A stretch of DNA of 64,000 nucleotides from Microbacterium sp. Marseille-Q6648. Its GTDB lineage: Bacteria > Actinomycetota > Actinomycetes > Actinomycetales > Microbacteriaceae. The stretch is taken from contig NZ_CALPBZ010000002.1 of NCBI RefSeq assembly GCF_943181415.1, forward strand, positions 372,001 to 436,000, in the 5' to 3' direction. The notes beneath the pieces are model-generated. The model was not told the origin of the DNA. It searched no databases and saw nothing but the letters and a program-made list of their open reading frames with translations. Position 1 is the first letter of the stretch. Every line of letters begins with the position of its first letter. The position numbers and the translations under genes are program-made. Shown piece after piece: positions 33,547-43,128 of the stretch.

Positions 33547-34002
33547 ATGGGTTCGGATCATCCGGGTGCCGAGGCAGCCGAACAGGCGGCGGCGCTCATG
33601 GCCGCCGCGGGGATGGCGCGCATGCCCGCACGCGTGATGATGGCGCTCATCGGCTCGCCGGATGACGGTTACACCGCTGCCGACCTGGCGGAGCGGCTGG
33701 GCGTATCGGCCGGAGCCGTGTCGGGCGCCGTGCGCTACCTGCAGTCGATGCACATCGCGCAGCGATTGTCGCGGCCCGGCGAGCGGCGGGACCGCTACGA
33801 CCTCGCCGACGACGCTTTCGGGGGCGTCGTGACCGGCAATGCGCCTCTCTACGGCCGTCTCGCGGAGCTGATGGAGCGCATCGCCGACGAGAACGTCGAC
33901 GCTCCGCTGTCGGTCGCGCGGGCGCGCGACACCGCGGACTTCCTGCGGTTCCTCGCCGCGCGCATGCCGGAACTCGTGGAGGAGTGGCGCGCGCAGCGGT
34001 GA
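33547..34002 (+). CDS. MarR/GbsR-type HTH regulator of the ABC operon
   Basis: A 151-residue winged-helix protein. The DNA-binding part reads PARVMMALIGSPDDGYTAAD then LAERLGVSAGAVSGAVRYLQ (recognition helix) and a wing with SRPGERRDRYDLADD; the remaining helices form a dimer region. It begins 22 bases after the permease gene, in the same direction, and is probably the repressor of this exporter operon, acting at the palindrome at 30938-30953. That link is inferred. Confidence 0.88.
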   Translation: MGSDHPGAEAAEQAAALMAAAGMARMPARVMMALIGSPDDGYTAADLAERLGVSAGAVSGAVRYLQSMHIAQRLSRPGERRDRYDLADDAFGGVVTGNAPLYGRLAELMERIADENVDAPLSVARARDTADFLRFLAARMPELVEEWRAQR

Positions 34003-34015
34003 CGCGCGAGCCCGC

Positions 34016-34384
34016 TCAGGATTCGCCGGGCTCAGCACCCTCGTACAGACCGATGGCGTTGCCGTCCGGATCGGCGATGACGGCCCACCAGCTCGTCTCG
34101 CTGATCGGCGACTTCTCCATCAGCACCGTGGCTCCTGCCGCGGTCGCTGTCGCGACGGTCTCGTCGATGGAGTCGACCTCGACGTACGAGCGAGGCTGTG
34201 TGAAGCCGTCCTCACGCGGGGCGAGGCCCCCGCCCGAGATCTTGTTGGGAGCCTGCCACATCGGGTAGCCCTCGTAGCCCGGCACCTCGGCGATCTGCCA
34301 GCCGAAGAGCGAGGAGTAGAACTGCTTCGCCTTCTCCATGTCCGCGACCGGGATGTCGATGTGGGTGATGTCGCCGTGCGCCAT
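34016..34384 (-). CDS. VOC (glyoxalase/bleomycin-resistance fold) protein
   Basis: A 122-residue protein with two beta-alpha-beta-beta-beta modules. The first is GDITHIDIPVADMEKAKQFY then SSLFGWQI, the second PRSYVEVDSIDETVATATAA with WWAVIADPDGNAIGLYE. Candidate metal ligands are His 8 and the Glu in GLYEG. Such single-domain members include lyases, dioxygenases and binding proteins; the substrate is unknown. It is convergent with the HTH gene. Confidence 0.88.
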   Translation of the reverse strand: MAHGDITHIDIPVADMEKAKQFYSSLFGWQIAEVPGYEGYPMWQAPNKISGGGLAPREDGFTQPRSYVEVDSIDETVATATAAGATVLMEKSPISETSWWAVIADPDGNAIGLYEGAEPGES

Positions 34385-34459
34385 GATCGCCGTCCTTTCC
34401 GCACCCGGGTTCCGTCCGGGCGCGATCCGCCGCCAGTCTGGCCGTGAACGGCGACGTCC

Positions 34460-34942
34460 TCAAGAGGGGGCGGCGGCCTCTGCCAGACGCTCGGTCAGCG
34501 CGTCGAGGGCCGCGCGCTGTCCTTTCACGAGTCGTTCGCGTGCGGCATCCGCGCTCATCCATTCCACGCGATCGACTTCGGGGAAGCGCGCCGTCCGCCC
34601 CGAGCGGGGCGGCCACTCGACCTCGAACTCACCGAACGACAGGCCCTCGAGCGGGAGTCCGGCGCCGTCGGCGACGTACACCGTCACGCGCTTGCCGGAG
34701 GAGTAGGGAAACGTCCCGAGCTCGGCGTAGTCCTCCTCGGGAGGGTTCACGCCGAGCTCTTCGCGGAACTCCCGCCGGGCGGCATCGAGTGCCGACTCGG
34801 CGTCCGCGTCGAACTCGCCTTTCGGGATCGACCAGGCGCCGGCATCCTTCTTCGCCCAGTACGGCCCGCCCATGTGCGCGATGAGCACCTCGAGGGCGGG
34901 CGACAGGCGGTACAGCAGGATGCCGGCGCTGGTCCTCGGCAT
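34460..34942 (-). CDS. Nudix hydrolase
   Basis: A 160-residue pyrophosphohydrolase. The Nudix box is visible as PKGEFDADAESALDAARR followed by EFREELG, with one extra residue between the first Gly and Glu compared with the canonical spacing. The N-terminus RTSAGILLYRL and WSIPKGE match the NUDIX group often annotated as NTP pyrophosphohydrolase or diadenosine polyphosphate hydrolase. It begins 3 bases after the aldo/keto reductase gene ends, so the two are co-transcribed. Substrate not determinable. Confidence 0.9.
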   Translation of the reverse strand: MPRTSAGILLYRLSPALEVLIAHMGGPYWAKKDAGAWSIPKGEFDADAESALDAARREFREELGVNPPEEDYAELGTFPYSSGKRVTVYVADGAGLPLEGLSFGEFEVEWPPRSGRTARFPEVDRVEWMSADAARERLVKGQRAALDALTERLAEAAAPS

Positions 34943-34945
34943 GAC

Positions 34946-35959
34946 TCAGGCCGGGCGCGACTTGGGCGAGACCGAGTACGTCTCTTCGGGGTCGGTGACC
35001 GCGACGGGGGCCAGCGCCTCGTCGATGGCCGACATGGTGTCGGCGTCGAGCTTCACGCCCGATGCCTTGACGCTGTCGTCGAGCTGCTCCGGGCGCGACG
35101 CGCCGACCAGGGCGGCCGCGACGTTGTCGTTCTGCAGGACCCAGGCGATCGCGAGCTGCGGCATCGTCAGCCCCGCCTGCTCGGCGACCGGCTTGAGCTT
35201 CTGCACCGCGGTGAGGACCTCGTCCGACATGAACCGCTTGATGAAGTTCGCGCCGCTCTTCTCATCGGTCGCGCGCGAACCGGCCGGTGCTTCCTGCCCA
35301 GGGAGGTACTTTCCGCTGAGCACGCCCTGCGCCATCGGCGACCAGACGATCTGCGAGATTCCGAGGTCGGCCGACGTGGGGACGACCTTGCCCTCGATGA
35401 CGCGCCACAGCGCGGAGTACTGGGGCTGGTTCGACACGAGCTGGAACCTCAGCTCCTTGGCCAGTTCGTGCCCGGCCTGCAGCTGCTCGGCGGTCCACTC
35501 CGAGACGCCGATGTACATGGCCTTCCCCGAGCGCACGACGTCGGCGAAGGCCTGCATCGTCTCTTCGAGCGGCGTCTCGTAGTCGTACCGATGCGCCTGG
35601 TACAGCTCGACGTAGTCGGTGCCGAGCCGCTTCAGCGAGCCGTTGATCGACTCGAGGATGTGCTTGCGGCTGAGGCCCTGGTCGTTGGGGCCGCCGGGCC
35701 CGGTGGGCCAGTAGACCTTCGTGAAGATCTCGAGACCCTCACGGCGCTGCCCCTTGAGCGCCTCACCCAGCACGGATTCGGCCGCGGTGTTGGCGTACAC
35801 ATCCGCGGTGTCGAAGCTCGTGATGCCGAGATCCAGCGCGCGGTGGACCGTCTTGATCGCCGCGTCGTTCTCGACCTGCGAGCCGTGGGTCACCCAGTTT
35901 CCGTAGGTGATCTCCGTGACTTTGAGACCACTGTTGCCGAGGTATCGATATTCAACCAT
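34946..35959 (-). CDS. Aldo/keto reductase
   Basis: A 337-residue NADPH-dependent (beta/alpha)8 barrel reductase of the voltage-gated potassium-channel beta-subunit-like group. The catalytic tetrad is readable: Asp in SFDTADVY, Tyr in the same segment, Lys in IFTKVYW and His in LYQAHRYDY. NADPH-binding residues lie in WSPMAQGVLSGKYLPG and LVGASRPEQLDD. ATG 35959 starts MVEYRYLGNSGLKVTEITYG. It is followed by the Nudix gene. Substrates of this group are broad aldehydes and ketones. Confidence 0.93.
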   Translation of the reverse strand: MVEYRYLGNSGLKVTEITYGNWVTHGSQVENDAAIKTVHRALDLGITSFDTADVYANTAAESVLGEALKGQRREGLEIFTKVYWPTGPGGPNDQGLSRKHILESINGSLKRLGTDYVELYQAHRYDYETPLEETMQAFADVVRSGKAMYIGVSEWTAEQLQAGHELAKELRFQLVSNQPQYSALWRVIEGKVVPTSADLGISQIVWSPMAQGVLSGKYLPGQEAPAGSRATDEKSGANFIKRFMSDEVLTAVQKLKPVAEQAGLTMPQLAIAWVLQNDNVAAALVGASRPEQLDDSVKASGVKLDADTMSAIDEALAPVAVTDPEETYSVSPKSRPA

Positions 35960-36043
35960 CGGACCAGGCTAGACGCGCGAGGCGACGGCGGGCGGGGTCT
36001 TGACGACAGCGCCGTGCGCTGTCATGCAGCCTCGGTGCTCGTC

Positions 36044-36070
36044 GCGGATGCCGGCGGGTGCGGCATCCGC
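36044..36070 (-). terminator. Hairpin behind rlmN made of paired GGATGCC words
   Basis: Perfect 10-bp arms, GCGGATGCCG and CGGCATCCGC, with a 7-base loop, 4 bases beyond the rlmN stop codon. No T run follows. Confidence 0.5.
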
Positions 36071-36074
36071 TTGC

Positions 36075-37334
36075 TCACACCTCTGCCGGAGTGGCCGCCG
36101 CGACGGCCTCGTCCTCTTCGGTGGCCACGAGCTGACCGCACGCTCCGTCGATCTCTTTGCCGCGTGTGTCGCGGAGGGTAGTGGGGACGCCCTTCGCCTC
36201 GAGGCGACGGACGAATTCGTCCTGCACCTCCGGGTCGGACGCGGTCCAGATCGAGCCGGGCGTCGGGTTCAGCGGGATCGGGTTGACGTGCACCCAGCCG
36301 CGCCCGCGCGCGTTGAGCTTGTCGCCGAGCAGGTCGGCGCGCCAGCCGTGGTCGTTCATGTCCTTGATGAGCGCGTACTCGATCGACACGCGTCGTCCGG
36401 TGCGCTCGAAGTACCCGCGGGCGGCGTCGAGCGCCTCGTCGACCTTCCAGCGGGAATTGACCGGGATGAGCTCGTCGCGCAGCTCGTCGTCCGGCGCGTG
36501 CAGGGAGAGTGCGAAGGTCACCGGGATGTCCTCGGCGGCGAGCTTCGTGATCGCCGGGACGAGCCCGACGGTCGACACCGTGATGCCGCGGGCGCTCATG
36601 CCCATGCCGTGCTTCTTGTCGGTCATGACGCGCACCGCCTGCATGACGCGGGCGTAGTTCGCCAGCGGCTCACCCATCCCCATGAAGACGATGTTGGTGA
36701 CGCGCTCGCCTTCGTGCCCGACGCGACGGGGGTCTCCGAGTCCGCCCTCGGCGATGAGCCGGTTGGCGCGCACCACCTGGTCGACGATCTCGGCCGCCGA
36801 CATGTTGCGGGTGAGGCCCGCCTGCCCGGTCGCGCAGAACGGGCAGTTCATGCCGCATCCTGCCTGGCTCGACACGCACAGCGTGATGCGTCCGGTGTAG
36901 CGCATGAGCACCGACTCGACGAGCGCGCCGTCGTGCAGCTTCCATAGGAACTTGATCGTGTCGCCGCGGTCGGTCTCGAGCTTGCGCACCAGCGTCAGCA
37001 GCGGCGGCAGCATCCCGTGGACGACCTCGTCGCGCGTGGATGCCGGCAGATCGGTCATGTGCGCAGGGTCGGTCGTGTAGTGGGTGAAGTAGTGCTTCTC
37101 GAGCTGCTTGGCGCGGAAGGCGGGCATGCCGAGCTCGACGATCCTCGCGGCGCGCGCCTCCGGCGTCAGGTCGGCCAGGTGGACGGGAGGCTTGCCCCGC
37201 TTGGGCGAAGCGAACTGCAGCAGGGGGCGGCCTTCGGCGTCCTTCTTCTGCGACCAGCCCTCGGTCGCGGGGCGCACCTGCCGGCCGGTCGCGCGGACGG
37301 CGCCCGCGCGAGGGCGCTCGGATTCGGTGGTCAC
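36075..37334 (-). CDS. rlmN: Dual-specificity 23S rRNA/tRNA (adenine C2) methyltransferase RlmN
   Basis: A 419-residue radical-SAM enzyme that methylates A2503 of 23S rRNA and A37 of some tRNAs. The cluster motif is [19 protein letters not shown] (CxxxCxxC), with [38 protein letters not shown] and the C-terminal [14 protein letters not shown], where the Cys is the methyl-carrying catalytic residue. The N-terminus has an extra 40-residue charged extension compared with E. coli. GTG 37334 is the start. It is transcribed alone. Confidence 0.97.
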   Translation of the reverse strand: MTTESERPRAGAVRATGRQVRPATEGWSQKKDAEGRPLLQFASPKRGKPPVHLADLTPEARAARIVELGMPAFRAKQLEKHYFTHYTTDPAHMTDLPASTRDEVVHGMLPPLLTLVRKLETDRGDTIKFLWKLHDGALVESVLMRYTGRITLCVSSQAGCGMNCPFCATGQAGLTRNMSAAEIVDQVVRANRLIAEGGLGDPRRVGHEGERVTNIVFMGMGEPLANYARVMQAVRVMTDKKHGMGMSARGITVSTVGLVPAITKLAAEDIPVTFALSLHAPDDELRDELIPVNSRWKVDEALDAARGYFERTGRRVSIEYALIKDMNDHGWRADLLGDKLNARGRGWVHVNPIPLNPTPGSIWTASDPEVQDEFVRRLEAKGVPTTLRDTRGKEIDGACGQLVATEEDEAVAAATPAEV

Positions 37335-37461
37335 CCCCTCAGGGTAGGGGACGCGCCTGGACGGCAGCCCGACGCCCTCGCCGCGGCGGTACGGTGAACG
37401 GGCGGGCGATGTGGCCTCGCGATCGAGCAGGTCCGCCTGCGTAAGCCTCTGTGAGCACGTG

Positions 37462-38307
37462 ATGGACGCCGGTGACCGCGCCGAGTTGGACGAGCTGAGG
37501 CGCCGCGCCTACGGCCCCCTCGCGGACATCGCCGAGGATGTCGCCGCCATGGCGCGGCTGGAAGAGCTCGAGGCGTCGCTGCGCGCGGAGTCGGCGACCA
37601 CGGGATCTGCAGACGGCGAGAGCCGTGTCCCGGATGCTTCCGCCGCCGGCCGCACGGCGCCCGATGCCGCCTTCGAGCGCGGGGCGCCCACCGCCGAGCG
37701 GGCGGAGGACGCCGCTTCCGGCTCCCGCGCTCCGTCGCGCCGTCCTCGCCGCCGAGTGGCGGTCGCTTTCGCGATCACGGGCGCGCTCGTGGTGGGCGCG
37801 GGCGCGGCGGGGGTGGCGCTCGACGCCCTCGCCGACCCGGTTGCGGAGCGCCCGCCGGCCGCGGGCGAATCGGCCGCTCCCTCTGACTCCGGCGCGGGCG
37901 CTGCAGATGACGACGACGCGGTGGTGCTTCGGATCCCGCTCGACGGCTTCTTCGACAACGACGTCGATGTCGACTCTGCGAGCGACGTCCCGGACTTTCC
38001 GACGACCGGGTCGGTTGAGTGGGCATCCGCCCTCGGGCTCTACTACGGCTGGGAGGTGTGGATCGCCGGGGCGGACGGCGCTTCGGAGCGGGAGTACTGC
38101 CTGCTCATCGAACAGGAGCTGATCGTCCGTGCGCGCTGCGTCTCGGCACAGCAGCGTGCGCAGGGCGCTCTGAGCGTCTCGGTGCCCTACAGCCTCGTGG
38201 ATCCGCGCGAGCGGCCCGAGCCGATGAGCCCCGGCGACCAGCTCGCCTTCCGGTGGGATGCCGACGCGACGGTCACGATGTCCGTCGGCACGTCGCTCGC
38301 CCCGTGA
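37462..38307 (+). CDS. Hypothetical single-pass membrane protein
   Basis: I do not recognise the family. The 281-residue protein has an N-terminal helical stretch rich in Glu/Ala/Arg ([20 protein letters not shown]) that could form a coiled coil, a disordered Ala/Ser region, a basic RRPRRR anchor and one membrane helix near residues 95-115 ([19 protein letters not shown]). The rest would lie outside the cell and includes [12 protein letters not shown] and [16 protein letters not shown], with two cysteines. ATG 37462 is chosen over GTG 37459. It resembles small actinobacterial envelope proteins in layout only. Confidence 0.75.
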   Translation: MDAGDRAELDELRRRAYGPLADIAEDVAAMARLEELEASLRAESATTGSADGESRVPDASAAGRTAPDAAFERGAPTAERAEDAASGSRAPSRRPRRRVAVAFAITGALVVGAGAAGVALDALADPVAERPPAAGESAAPSDSGAGAADDDDAVVLRIPLDGFFDNDVDVDSASDVPDFPTTGSVEWASALGLYYGWEVWIAGADGASEREYCLLIEQELIVRARCVSAQQRAQGALSVSVPYSLVDPRERPEPMSPGDQLAFRWDADATVTMSVGTSLAP

Positions 38308-38326
38308 CCGGTCGGCGCCGAGTCGG

Positions 38327-39166
38327 TCAGTCCAGGAAGATGTCGGGGAAGAGCTGGTCGTCGGGGGTGCCGGCGACAGCGGCGTACCGCGAGAAGTCGG
38401 TGACCCCCGCCTCCCGAAGCACCTCCTCGACGATGAGGGTCTGCCCGGTGAGCTCGCCGGCCGGCCGCGTGAGGACCTCGTAAGCGGAGTCGGCGTAGAT
38501 CTCGGGCGTGCGGCTCGCGGCCATCATCGCCTCGCCGCCCAGCGCGAAGCGCACCGCGGCGGTGGCGATCGTCGTCTGCGGCCACAGCGTGTTGGCGGCG
38601 ATGCCGTCCTTCGCGAACTCCGCGGCGAGCCCGAGCGTCGCCATCGTCATGCCGTACTTCGCGAGCGTGTAGCCGGTGTGGGCGCCGAGCCACTTGGGTG
38701 AGAGGTTCAGTGGCGGCGACAGCGACAGGATGTGCGGGTTGGCGGCATCCCGCAGGATCGGGACGGCGGCGCGCGAGAGCATGAACGTGCCGCGCACGTT
38801 GACGTCCTGCATGAGGTCGTACTTCTTGGCCTGCAGGTCGAGCGAGCGCGAGAGGTCGATCACCGAGGCGTTGTTGACGACGATGTCGATGCCGCCGAAC
38901 TCGCCCTGGGTCTTCAGCACCGCTTCGGTGACGTCGTCGTCGTTGCGCACATCGCCGACGATCGGCAGCGCGTTGCCGCCGGCGGCGCGGATCTGGTCCG
39001 CGGCCGAGTGCACCGTGCCCTCGAGCTTCGGATGCGGCGTGTCGGTCTTGGCCAGCAGCGCGATGTTCGCACCGTCGCGGGCGGCGCGAAGGGCGATCGC
39101 GAGGCCGATCCCGCGGCTGCCGCCCGACATCAGGATGGTCTTTCCGGCAAGGTTCTTGTCGCTCAT
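38327..39166 (-). CDS. SDR-family oxidoreductase, HSDL2-like
   Basis: A 279-residue short-chain dehydrogenase. The cofactor motif is MSGGSRGIGLAIALRAARDG, the NNAS motif is VVNNASVIDL, and the catalytic Tyr-Lys pair is in HTGYTLAKYGMTMA, with a Ser in LSLSPPLNLSPKW. The PPLNL segment is typical of HSDL2-like proteins. The start ATG has GAGGAG upstream and overlaps the hydratase gene's stop by 4 bases. It is the third of three coupled genes (SDR, crotonase, SDR), suggesting fatty-acid or branched-chain acyl oxidation. Confidence 0.92.
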   Translation of the reverse strand: MSDKNLAGKTILMSGGSRGIGLAIALRAARDGANIALLAKTDTPHPKLEGTVHSAADQIRAAGGNALPIVGDVRNDDDVTEAVLKTQGEFGGIDIVVNNASVIDLSRSLDLQAKKYDLMQDVNVRGTFMLSRAAVPILRDAANPHILSLSPPLNLSPKWLGAHTGYTLAKYGMTMATLGLAAEFAKDGIAANTLWPQTTIATAAVRFALGGEAMMAASRTPEIYADSAYEVLTRPAGELTGQTLIVEEVLREAGVTDFSRYAAVAGTPDDQLFPDIFLD

Positions 39167-39945
39167 GCGGGTCTCCTCGAGGTGGTGGATGCCGCGGCGA
39201 AAGCGGCGACGCGGGCACGGGACTGCGGGGTGTCGAACGCGGCGCCGATCGAGCGGGCCTCGTCCGCGAGATTGTCGGCGAACGCCCGCCCCGCCCCGGA
39301 TCGGACGAGACGTTTCGCCTGACCGAACGCCGCCGAAGCACCGGCGAGCCAGAAGTCCGCCACCGCGCGGGCGCGGTCGGCCACCTGGTCCGCGGCGACG
39401 ACCTCGGTCACGAGCCCCCAGTCGAGGGCTGTGGCGGCGTCGATCGTGATGTCCTGCAGCAGCAGCTGCAGCGCCCGCCGCTGCCCGACCGCCGCGGGCA
39501 GCAGCGTCGAGACGCCGAGGTCGGGGGTGAGTCCGATGTTGGCGTACTTGCTCACGAACCTCGCCTGCTCCGAGGCGACGATGTAGTCCGCGGTCAGCAT
39601 CAGCCCGAGCCCGCCGCCGGCCACCGCGCCCTGAACGGCGGCGACGATCGGCTTGTCGGACTCGACGAACGTGCGGATGCCGTCGTGGATGATGTCGGCT
39701 GCGGCGGTGACGTCGGCGCCGGACGCGCCCGAGGTCGACATCTCGACGACGTCGCCTCCGGCGCAGAAAGCGGGACCGGCGGCATCCAGCAGGATCGCCT
39801 CGACCGACCGGTCGGCGGTCAGCTCGTGCGCGAGGTCTCGCCAGCGGCGCCCCATCTCGAACCCCATCGCGTTTAGCGAGGCCGGCCGGTTGAAGGTGAC
39901 GCGCGCGAGGGCGCCCTCGCGCGAGACCAGAATCGATTCGCCCAT
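39163..39945 (-). CDS. Enoyl-CoA hydratase/isomerase family protein
   Basis: A 260-residue crotonase. It has FNRPASLNAMGFEMGRRW, the oxyanion segment AFCAGGDVVEM and the second oxyanion segment AVAGGGLGLMLTADYIVA. In the position where hydratases carry the second catalytic glutamate it reads NIGLTPDLGVSTLLP, with no Glu at that place, so it may act as an isomerase or on another acyl-CoA. It lies between two SDR genes in an operon and overlaps the downstream one by 4 bases. Confidence 0.9.
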   Translation of the reverse strand: MGESILVSREGALARVTFNRPASLNAMGFEMGRRWRDLAHELTADRSVEAILLDAAGPAFCAGGDVVEMSTSGASGADVTAAADIIHDGIRTFVESDKPIVAAVQGAVAGGGLGLMLTADYIVASEQARFVSKYANIGLTPDLGVSTLLPAAVGQRRALQLLLQDITIDAATALDWGLVTEVVAADQVADRARAVADFWLAGASAAFGQAKRLVRSGAGRAFADNLADEARSIGAAFDTPQSRARVAAFAAASTTSRRPA

Positions 39946-39987
39946 GGCGGTGCTCCTCGGGGGGGGGTGAGGGGGACGGGGTTGCGG

Positions 39988-40749
39988 CTACTTCGGCGCC
40001 ATGCGGATCGCGCCGTCGAGGCGGATGGTCTCGCCGTTGAGGTAGCCGTTGTCGACGATCGCCGCGACCAGTCGTGCGTACTCGTCGGGTCGGCCGAGAC
40101 GCTGCGGGTAGGGCACCTGCTGCCCCAGCGAGTCCTGCGCGGCCTGCGGCAGGCCCTTCAGCATCGGGGTCTCCATGATGCCGGGGGCGATCGTGACGAC
40201 CCGGATGCCGTGGCGCGCCAGCTCCCTCGCGATCGGCAGTGTCATGGCGTGCACTCCGCCCTTGCTGGCCGCGTAGGCGGGCTGACCGATCTGCCCGTCG
40301 AAGGCGGCGACGCTGGCGGTGTTGACGATGACGCCGCGGTCGCCGTCGGCGGCCGGCCCGGTGCGCGCCCTGGCGGCCCAGGCCTGCGCGATGACGGTGG
40401 AGGTGCCGGTGAGGGTGATGCGCACGATGCGCTCGAAGTCGGCGAGCGGCGTCGGCTCGCCGTCGCGGTCGAGCACCTTCGCCGGCGGGGCGATCCCGGC
40501 GCAGTTGACAACGACCCGCAGGGGCCCGGATGCCGCGGCGTGCGCGACCGCGGCGGCGACCTGTCCGGGGTCGGTGACATCGGCGGCGGCGAAGGACCCG
40601 CCGAACTCGCCGGCGACCTCGGCACCGGCCGACGAGGGCAGGTCGACGATCGTGACGGCGGCGCCGGCGGCGGCCAGTCGCTGCGCAGTCGCGAGGCCGA
40701 GGCCGCTGGCCCCGCCGGTGACGAGGGCCGATGCGCCCGTGAGCTCCAT
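39988..40749 (-). CDS. SDR-family 3-hydroxyacyl-CoA dehydrogenase (type II-like)
   Basis: A 253-residue short-chain dehydrogenase close to HSD17B10-type 3-hydroxyacyl-CoA dehydrogenases: ALVTGGASGLGLATAQRLAA for NAD, TIVDLPSSAG with an acidic residue favouring NAD(H), VVNCAGIAPP, and the catalytic set Ser in NTASVAAFDGQIG, Tyr-Lys in AYAASKGGVHAMTL. The C-terminus EYARLVAAIVDNGYLNGETI matches the family. Start ATG 40749 has AAGGAG upstream. It is the first gene of the operon with the hydratase and the second SDR. Confidence 0.94.
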   Translation of the reverse strand: MELTGASALVTGGASGLGLATAQRLAAAGAAVTIVDLPSSAGAEVAGEFGGSFAAADVTDPGQVAAAVAHAAASGPLRVVVNCAGIAPPAKVLDRDGEPTPLADFERIVRITLTGTSTVIAQAWAARARTGPAADGDRGVIVNTASVAAFDGQIGQPAYAASKGGVHAMTLPIARELARHGIRVVTIAPGIMETPMLKGLPQAAQDSLGQQVPYPQRLGRPDEYARLVAAIVDNGYLNGETIRLDGAIRMAPK

Positions 40750-40861
40750 GCTGTTCTCCTTCGAACCACCGCCGAACCGGCGCGAAACGGAATCCGGTTC
40801 CAGCATACGCGGGACCGCGTCTCACGCGTTGCGGGTGCCGGGGTGCTCGCCCCAGGGTAGG

Positions 40862-41650
40862 TCAGCCGGGCCCGAGGATGAAGTTCCACGTGCCCGCCGC
40901 CACTGCGGCGACCACGGCGACCGCGGCGATGGCGGCCCCGAGCCCGATGAGCGCCCACTCCGGTGCGCCGAATCGGGAGCGACGCGCCCACGTGCGGGTC
41001 CCGTCCGCGCCGAACCCGCGGGCCTCCATGGCGGTCGCGAGCTTCGAGCCGCGCCGGATCGACAGCACCAGCAGCGCGAACGCCATGCCGAAGAAGCGGC
41101 GCAGGCGTCCCCGATCCGCCACGCCCCGGGCGCGGCGGGCGAGTTCGAGCGCACGCCAGTCGTCGATGAACAGCCCGACCATGCGCAGCCCCGCCAGCGC
41201 ACCCAGCACGAAACGCGCCGGCAGGCGCAGCACCTGCGCCAGCCCGTCGGCGAGATCGGTCGGGTCGACGGTGACGAAAAGCACGACCGACGGGAGGGCG
41301 ATCGCCAGGACCCGAAGAAGGGTGGCGGCGGCGAGGGCGAGGGAGCCCTCGCTGATGCGCACGACGAACCATTCCGCGTAGATCTGGCCCGAGGTCTCGC
41401 CGTACAGCGCGATCGTGAGGGCGGTGAGCGGCGCGGCCAGCCACACCGGCCACGTCCGCGTCCAGAACTCCCGCCACGCCAGGCCGGCGAAGGGGATGAG
41501 GAGCAGCTCGAGCACGAGCGCCACCGCTGCCGAGACCACATCGAGGGTGAAGACGAGGGGAATGGCGATGACCGCCGCGGCACCGAGCTTGGCGACGGGG
41601 TTGATGCCCGCGACCACGCCGGTGCGAGCGCGGGAGTCGAGCAGGGTCAC
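40862..41650 (-). CDS. ykoC: ECF transporter transmembrane protein (YkoC/EcfT-type)
   Basis: A 262-residue EcfT subunit. It has 5-6 membrane helices, the conserved coupling helix with RLPARFVLGALAGLRMVGLF and the C-terminal coupling motif LATAMEARGFGADGTRT (A-R-G type). The GTG start overlaps the ATPase stop by 4 bases. It links the two-headed ATPase YkoD to the S component YkoE; all three are under the TPP riboswitch, so the complex would import a thiamine precursor, most likely hydroxymethylpyrimidine. Confidence 0.9.
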   Translation of the reverse strand: MTLLDSRARTGVVAGINPVAKLGAAAVIAIPLVFTLDVVSAAVALVLELLLIPFAGLAWREFWTRTWPVWLAAPLTALTIALYGETSGQIYAEWFVVRISEGSLALAAATLLRVLAIALPSVVLFVTVDPTDLADGLAQVLRLPARFVLGALAGLRMVGLFIDDWRALELARRARGVADRGRLRRFFGMAFALLVLSIRRGSKLATAMEARGFGADGTRTWARRSRFGAPEWALIGLGAAIAAVAVVAAVAAGTWNFILGPG

Positions 41651-43125
41651 GACGCCCCCTCCGCCGCGGATGCCGGCAGCTCGAACCGCCGGGAATGCAG
41701 CGCTGTAACGACGTCGAGATCGTGCGTGATCGTGACGATCGCCGACCCCTCGTCTCGCAGGCGCGCCAGGATCGCCACCAGCTCCGCCCACGTCCGGGCG
41801 TCCTGACCGAAGGTCGGCTCGTCCAGGATCAGCACGCGAGGCCGGGTCGCCAGCGCCGCGGCCACGGTCAGCCGCCGCTTCTCGCCGCCCGACAGCGTGT
41901 AGGGATTCGCCCGCGCCAGCGGTGCGAGGCGGAGGCGCTCGAGAAGCTCGTCCACGCGGCGCGACGTCTCGTCCGCGTCGAGCCCGAGCGCGCGCGGACC
42001 CACTTCGAGCTCGGCGCGCACCGTCGTCGTCAGCAGCTGGTGCTCCGGGTCTTGGAACACAGTGCCGATACGCGTGAGCAGCTGGCGGGAAGACCACCGG
42101 ATGGGAGCCGCCGCGACGCCGTCGCCCAGCGCGCTCGCCGCCGACACGTCCCCGGATGCCGGGGCGATGAGTCCGGCGAGGGTGAGGCCGAGCGTGGACT
42201 TGCCCGCGCCGTTGGGTCCGGTGATCGCCAGCGCGGAGCCCGCGTCGACGGTGACGTCGATCCCCGAGGCGACAGGCCTTCCGGTCACCCGCTGGACGGC
42301 CAGGTCACGGGCCACCAGCAAGGGCTCGCCGGGCGCGCGGGCGGGCGGCGGCGGAAGCGGGGGGCGGATGCCGGGCACCCAGACCCCGGCTTCGGCCAGC
42401 CGCGGCCCCTCCCCGCGCAGCACCTGATCCGGCGTGCCGTCCGCGACCACGCCACCGCCTCCGGCACCGAGGACGATCACGCGGTCGATCAGCGGCAGCC
42501 ACACCTCGACGCGGTGCTCGACCACCACGAGGGTTGCCGGGTGGGCATCGAGCATCGCCCGCACGGCCTCCCGCACCTCGACGACGCCGTGCGGATCGAG
42601 GTTGGCGGTCGGCTCGTCCAGCAGCACGAGCCCGGCGCGCATGGCGAGGACTCCGGCGAGCGCGAGGCGCTGCTTCTGACCGCCGGACAGCGCCTTCGTC
42701 GGCCGGTCGAGGGGCACGTGGAGACCGACGGCGTCGAGCGCGTGACGCACCCGCGGCCAGATCTCCTCCCGCGGGACGCCGAGGTTCTCGCACCCGAAGG
42801 CCACATCGTCGCCGACGCGCGCGAGGATGACCTGCGAATCGGGGTCCTGAAGGACGAGCCCGGCGCGCCCGCGGGCGCCGGCGGCCGGCATCCCGTCGAT
42901 GAGGAGCTCGCCCGCCTGCTCACCCTCCTCGTCGCCTCCGAGTACGCCGGCGAGGCCGTGCAGCAGCGTCGACTTGCCGGCCCCCGAGGCGCCCAGCAGC
43001 AGCACGCGCTCCCCCGGCTCGATGCTGAGGTCGACACCGCTCACCGCCCACGCGCGCCGCGACGCGTGCCGCCAGCCCCACCCTCGCGCCTGGACGGCGG
43101 CCGCGCGGAGCCCGGCGGTGTTCAC
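41647..43125 (-). CDS. ykoD: ECF transporter ATPase with two nucleotide-binding domains (YkoD-type)
   Basis: A 492-residue fusion of two ATPases. Domain 1: Walker A LLGASGAGKSTLL, signature LSGGQKQRLALAG, Walker B LVLLDEPTANLDP. Domain 2 (from about residue 270): ITGPNGAGKSTLG, signature LSGGEKRRLTV, Walker B ILDEPTFGQD. A proline-rich linker (PPLPPPPARAPG) joins them. The GTG start begins 3 bases after the YkoE gene stops. The duplex arrangement matches YkoD of Gram-positives. Confidence 0.94.
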   Translation of the reverse strand: MNTAGLRAAAVQARGWGWRHASRRAWAVSGVDLSIEPGERVLLLGASGAGKSTLLHGLAGVLGGDEEGEQAGELLIDGMPAAGARGRAGLVLQDPDSQVILARVGDDVAFGCENLGVPREEIWPRVRHALDAVGLHVPLDRPTKALSGGQKQRLALAGVLAMRAGLVLLDEPTANLDPHGVVEVREAVRAMLDAHPATLVVVEHRVEVWLPLIDRVIVLGAGGGGVVADGTPDQVLRGEGPRLAEAGVWVPGIRPPLPPPPARAPGEPLLVARDLAVQRVTGRPVASGIDVTVDAGSALAITGPNGAGKSTLGLTLAGLIAPASGDVSAASALGDGVAAAPIRWSSRQLLTRIGTVFQDPEHQLLTTTVRAELEVGPRALGLDADETSRRVDELLERLRLAPLARANPYTLSGGEKRRLTVAAALATRPRVLILDEPTFGQDARTWAELVAILARLRDEGSAIVTITHDLDVVTALHSRRFELPASAAEGAS

Positions 43126-43128
43126 GCG

